Positions 62,856 through 64,000 of a stretch of 64,000 nt of DNA are shown here, one piece after another. Positions within the stretch are counted from its first letter, which is position 1. Every line of letters begins with the position of its first letter. The position numbers and the translations under genes were made by a program. Origin of the DNA: JANSXG01 sp024743075 (GTDB lineage Bacteria > Planctomycetota > Phycisphaerae > Phycisphaerales > UBA1924); contig CP159477.1 of assembly GCA_042140185.1 (NCBI GenBank), positions 1,922,001 to 1,986,000 on the forward strand, in the 5' to 3' direction. The notes beneath the pieces were generated by a model that worked only from the letters and a program-made list of their open reading frames with translations, did no database searches and had not been told where the DNA came from.

Positions 62856-64000
62856 TCAGGACGCCTGCGCTGTCTGGCGTGCGACTTCTGGCGGGAGCGT
62901 CACGAGGCCGACGGATTCGACGTCGATGCCGCTGACGATCTCGTTGTAGCCGAGGACCGCGACACCCGAAATGTGGGGATCCAGGATTGTCCGGATCTGC
63001 GCTCGCACCTGCGGTGATGCGATGACCAGCGGCGGGTGCCCAGCGTTCGTGACCTTGGTGACTTCTTTGCCGACGCGCTGGGCGAGCAGCGAGGCGACTC
63101 CGGCCGGGATCGAGAGCGTGGTACCGGCCTGGCCCCGATCGATGTACGCGGCGACGGCGTCCTCGAAGGAGGGGTCGAGCGTGACGCAGACCATGCGCAT
63201 CTTGGCTCTGCCGTTGTCGGAGTAGTCCTCGGAGGGTACGGCGTAGAGGTTGCAGATCGATCGCCGGAGGGCGTTGCGGACATACTCGACGAGTACATCG
63301 GGGTCCTTGGTCTTGCGGGACCAGTCGCCGAGGGTCTCGAGGATGGTCTCCATGTCGCGGATCGGAACCCGTTCGCGCAGGAGGCACTGGAGGACCTTCT
63401 GGATCTCGCCGGGCGAGACGATCTCGGGGACGACCTCTTCGACGAGTTTGGGCGCGTGCTGCTTCAGTTGCTCAATGAGGTTGTTGACCTCTTCGCGGGT
63501 GAGCAGTTCCTCGCCGTGGGACTTGACCAGTTCGGCGATATGGGTCGTGAGGACGCTCGTGGCGTCGACGACGGTGTAGTTCATGATCTCGGCGCGTTCC
63601 TTCAGGTTGGGCTCGATCCACCACGCGTCGAGGCCGAAGGCGGGCTCGCGGGTTGGGCTGCCCTGGATCTTGCCGGTGGTGATGCCGGAGTCCATGGCGA
63701 GGAGCATGCCGGGGATGACCTCGCTCTCGGCCACGACGTTGCCTCGGATTTTGACGCGGTAGGTGTTCGGCTGGAGGGTCATGTTGTCGCGGATGCGGAC
63801 GGGGGGCATGACGAGCCCGACCTCCGCGGCGATCTGTCTCCGGATCGCGCTGATGCGGTCGAGCAGGTCGCCCCCCTGCTTCGCGTCGACGAGAGAAACA
63901 AGGCCGTAGCCGACTTCGAGTTCGAGGGTGTCGACCTTGAGCAGATCTTCGACCTGCGGGGTCTGCGGCGCGGACTGCTCGGCTTCGGCCTCGGCTTCGG
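62856..64000 (-). CDS. flhA: Flagellar export protein FlhA, C-terminal part
   Basis: The gene runs off the right edge; about 381 C-terminal residues are seen. This is the cytoplasmic domain of the export gate. It has LELEVGYGLVSLVDAKQGGD (residues of domain D1), DLLDRISAIRRQIA, GLVMPPVRIRDNM, EPAFGLDAWWI, LTTHIAELVKSHGEELLTRE and IRDMETILETL in order. The membrane part lies outside the window. It is followed by flhF after about 145 bp. The window's frame is open throughout. Confidence 0.95.
   Translation of the reverse strand, partial: EAEAEAEQSAPQTPQVEDLLKVDTLELEVGYGLVSLVDAKQGGDLLDRISAIRRQIAAEVGLVMPPVRIRDNMTLQPNTYRVKIRGNVVAESEVIPGMLLAMDSGITTGKIQGSPTREPAFGLDAWWIEPNLKERAEIMNYTVVDATSVLTTHIAELVKSHGEELLTREEVNNLIEQLKQHAPKLVEEVVPEIVSPGEIQKVLQCLLRERVPIRDMETILETLGDWSRKTKDPDVLVEYVRNALRRSICNLYAVPSEDYSDNGRAKMRMVCVTLDPSFEDAVAAYIDRGQAGTTLSIPAGVASLLAQRVGKEVTKVTNAGHPPLVIASPQVRAQIRTILDPHISGVAVLGYNEIVSGIDVESVGLVTLPPEVARQTAQAS

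Noticed and set aside
1..64000. CRISPR arrays, insertion sequences, prophage or integrase genes
   Set aside because: I saw no direct-repeat array, transposase, integrase or phage structural gene. The window looks like stable chromosome apart from the short palindromes.

Overview
The window reads as a chromosomal segment from a GC-rich, flagellated Gram-negative bacterium of the Planctomycetota, most likely class Phycisphaerae. The signs are two sigma-factor/Ser-Thr-kinase gene pairs, exported proteins ending in dockerin-like GDxxGDGxVDLxDLN repeats, Tat-exported Gfo/Idh/MocA oxidoreductases with TIM-barrel sugar isomerases, a 3-keto-disaccharide hydrolase (DUF1080) protein, a KDO transferase (lipid A-type envelope), and a complete chemotaxis and flagellar block. 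This placement is inferred from gene content; no rRNA gene lies here.

Layout. 1-2.7 kb: tsaE (cut by the edge), thiL, waaA and tRNA-Leu. 2.8-7.0 kb: dockerin-like exported protein and the first kinase/ECF sigma pair. 7.1-9.1 kb: tRNA-Ser, a baeRF3-like protein and two small proteins. 9.2-21.6 kb: a sugar oxidation and transport region with a two-domain DUF1080 protein, four Gfo/Idh/MocA dehydrogenases, three sugar-phosphate isomerase-like proteins, a nucleoside-type MFS permease, ApbE and a membrane cytochrome. 21.6-25 kb: desaturase, tRNA-Met, CTP synthase. 25.1-30.2 kb: a one-gene NRPS (A-T-C-T-TE) with its own phosphopantetheinyl transferase. 30.4-32.6 kb: ABC exporter. 32.6-40.3 kb: FapA-like protein, CheY, CheX, CheA and CheR, divergent from flagellin. 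40.4-50.4 kb: mixed housekeeping and small-operon genes with a cluster of palindromic intergenic repeats. 50.8-56.5 kb: PRC-barrel repeat protein and the second kinase/ECF pair. 56.7-58.7 kb: tRNA-Glu, a hypothetical, nadD, folK. 58.8-64 kb: fliA, a small membrane protein, flhG, flhF and flhA (cut by the edge).

The main technical caveat is that twelve otherwise well-conserved genes are each split by one small indel. Eleven of these can be repaired by changing one homopolymer run of 3-5 bases by one base; the twelfth (cheA) fits a lost dinucleotide. This is best explained by base-calling error, so these genes are annotated as single genes with a note. The most interesting biology is the flagellin leader, which carries a hairpin with an AGGA tetraloop plus a GGAGGA Shine-Dalgarno (the arrangement of a CsrA-repressed flagellin); the compact NRPS; and a sugar-oxidation cluster that includes ApbE and a c-type haem membrane protein.
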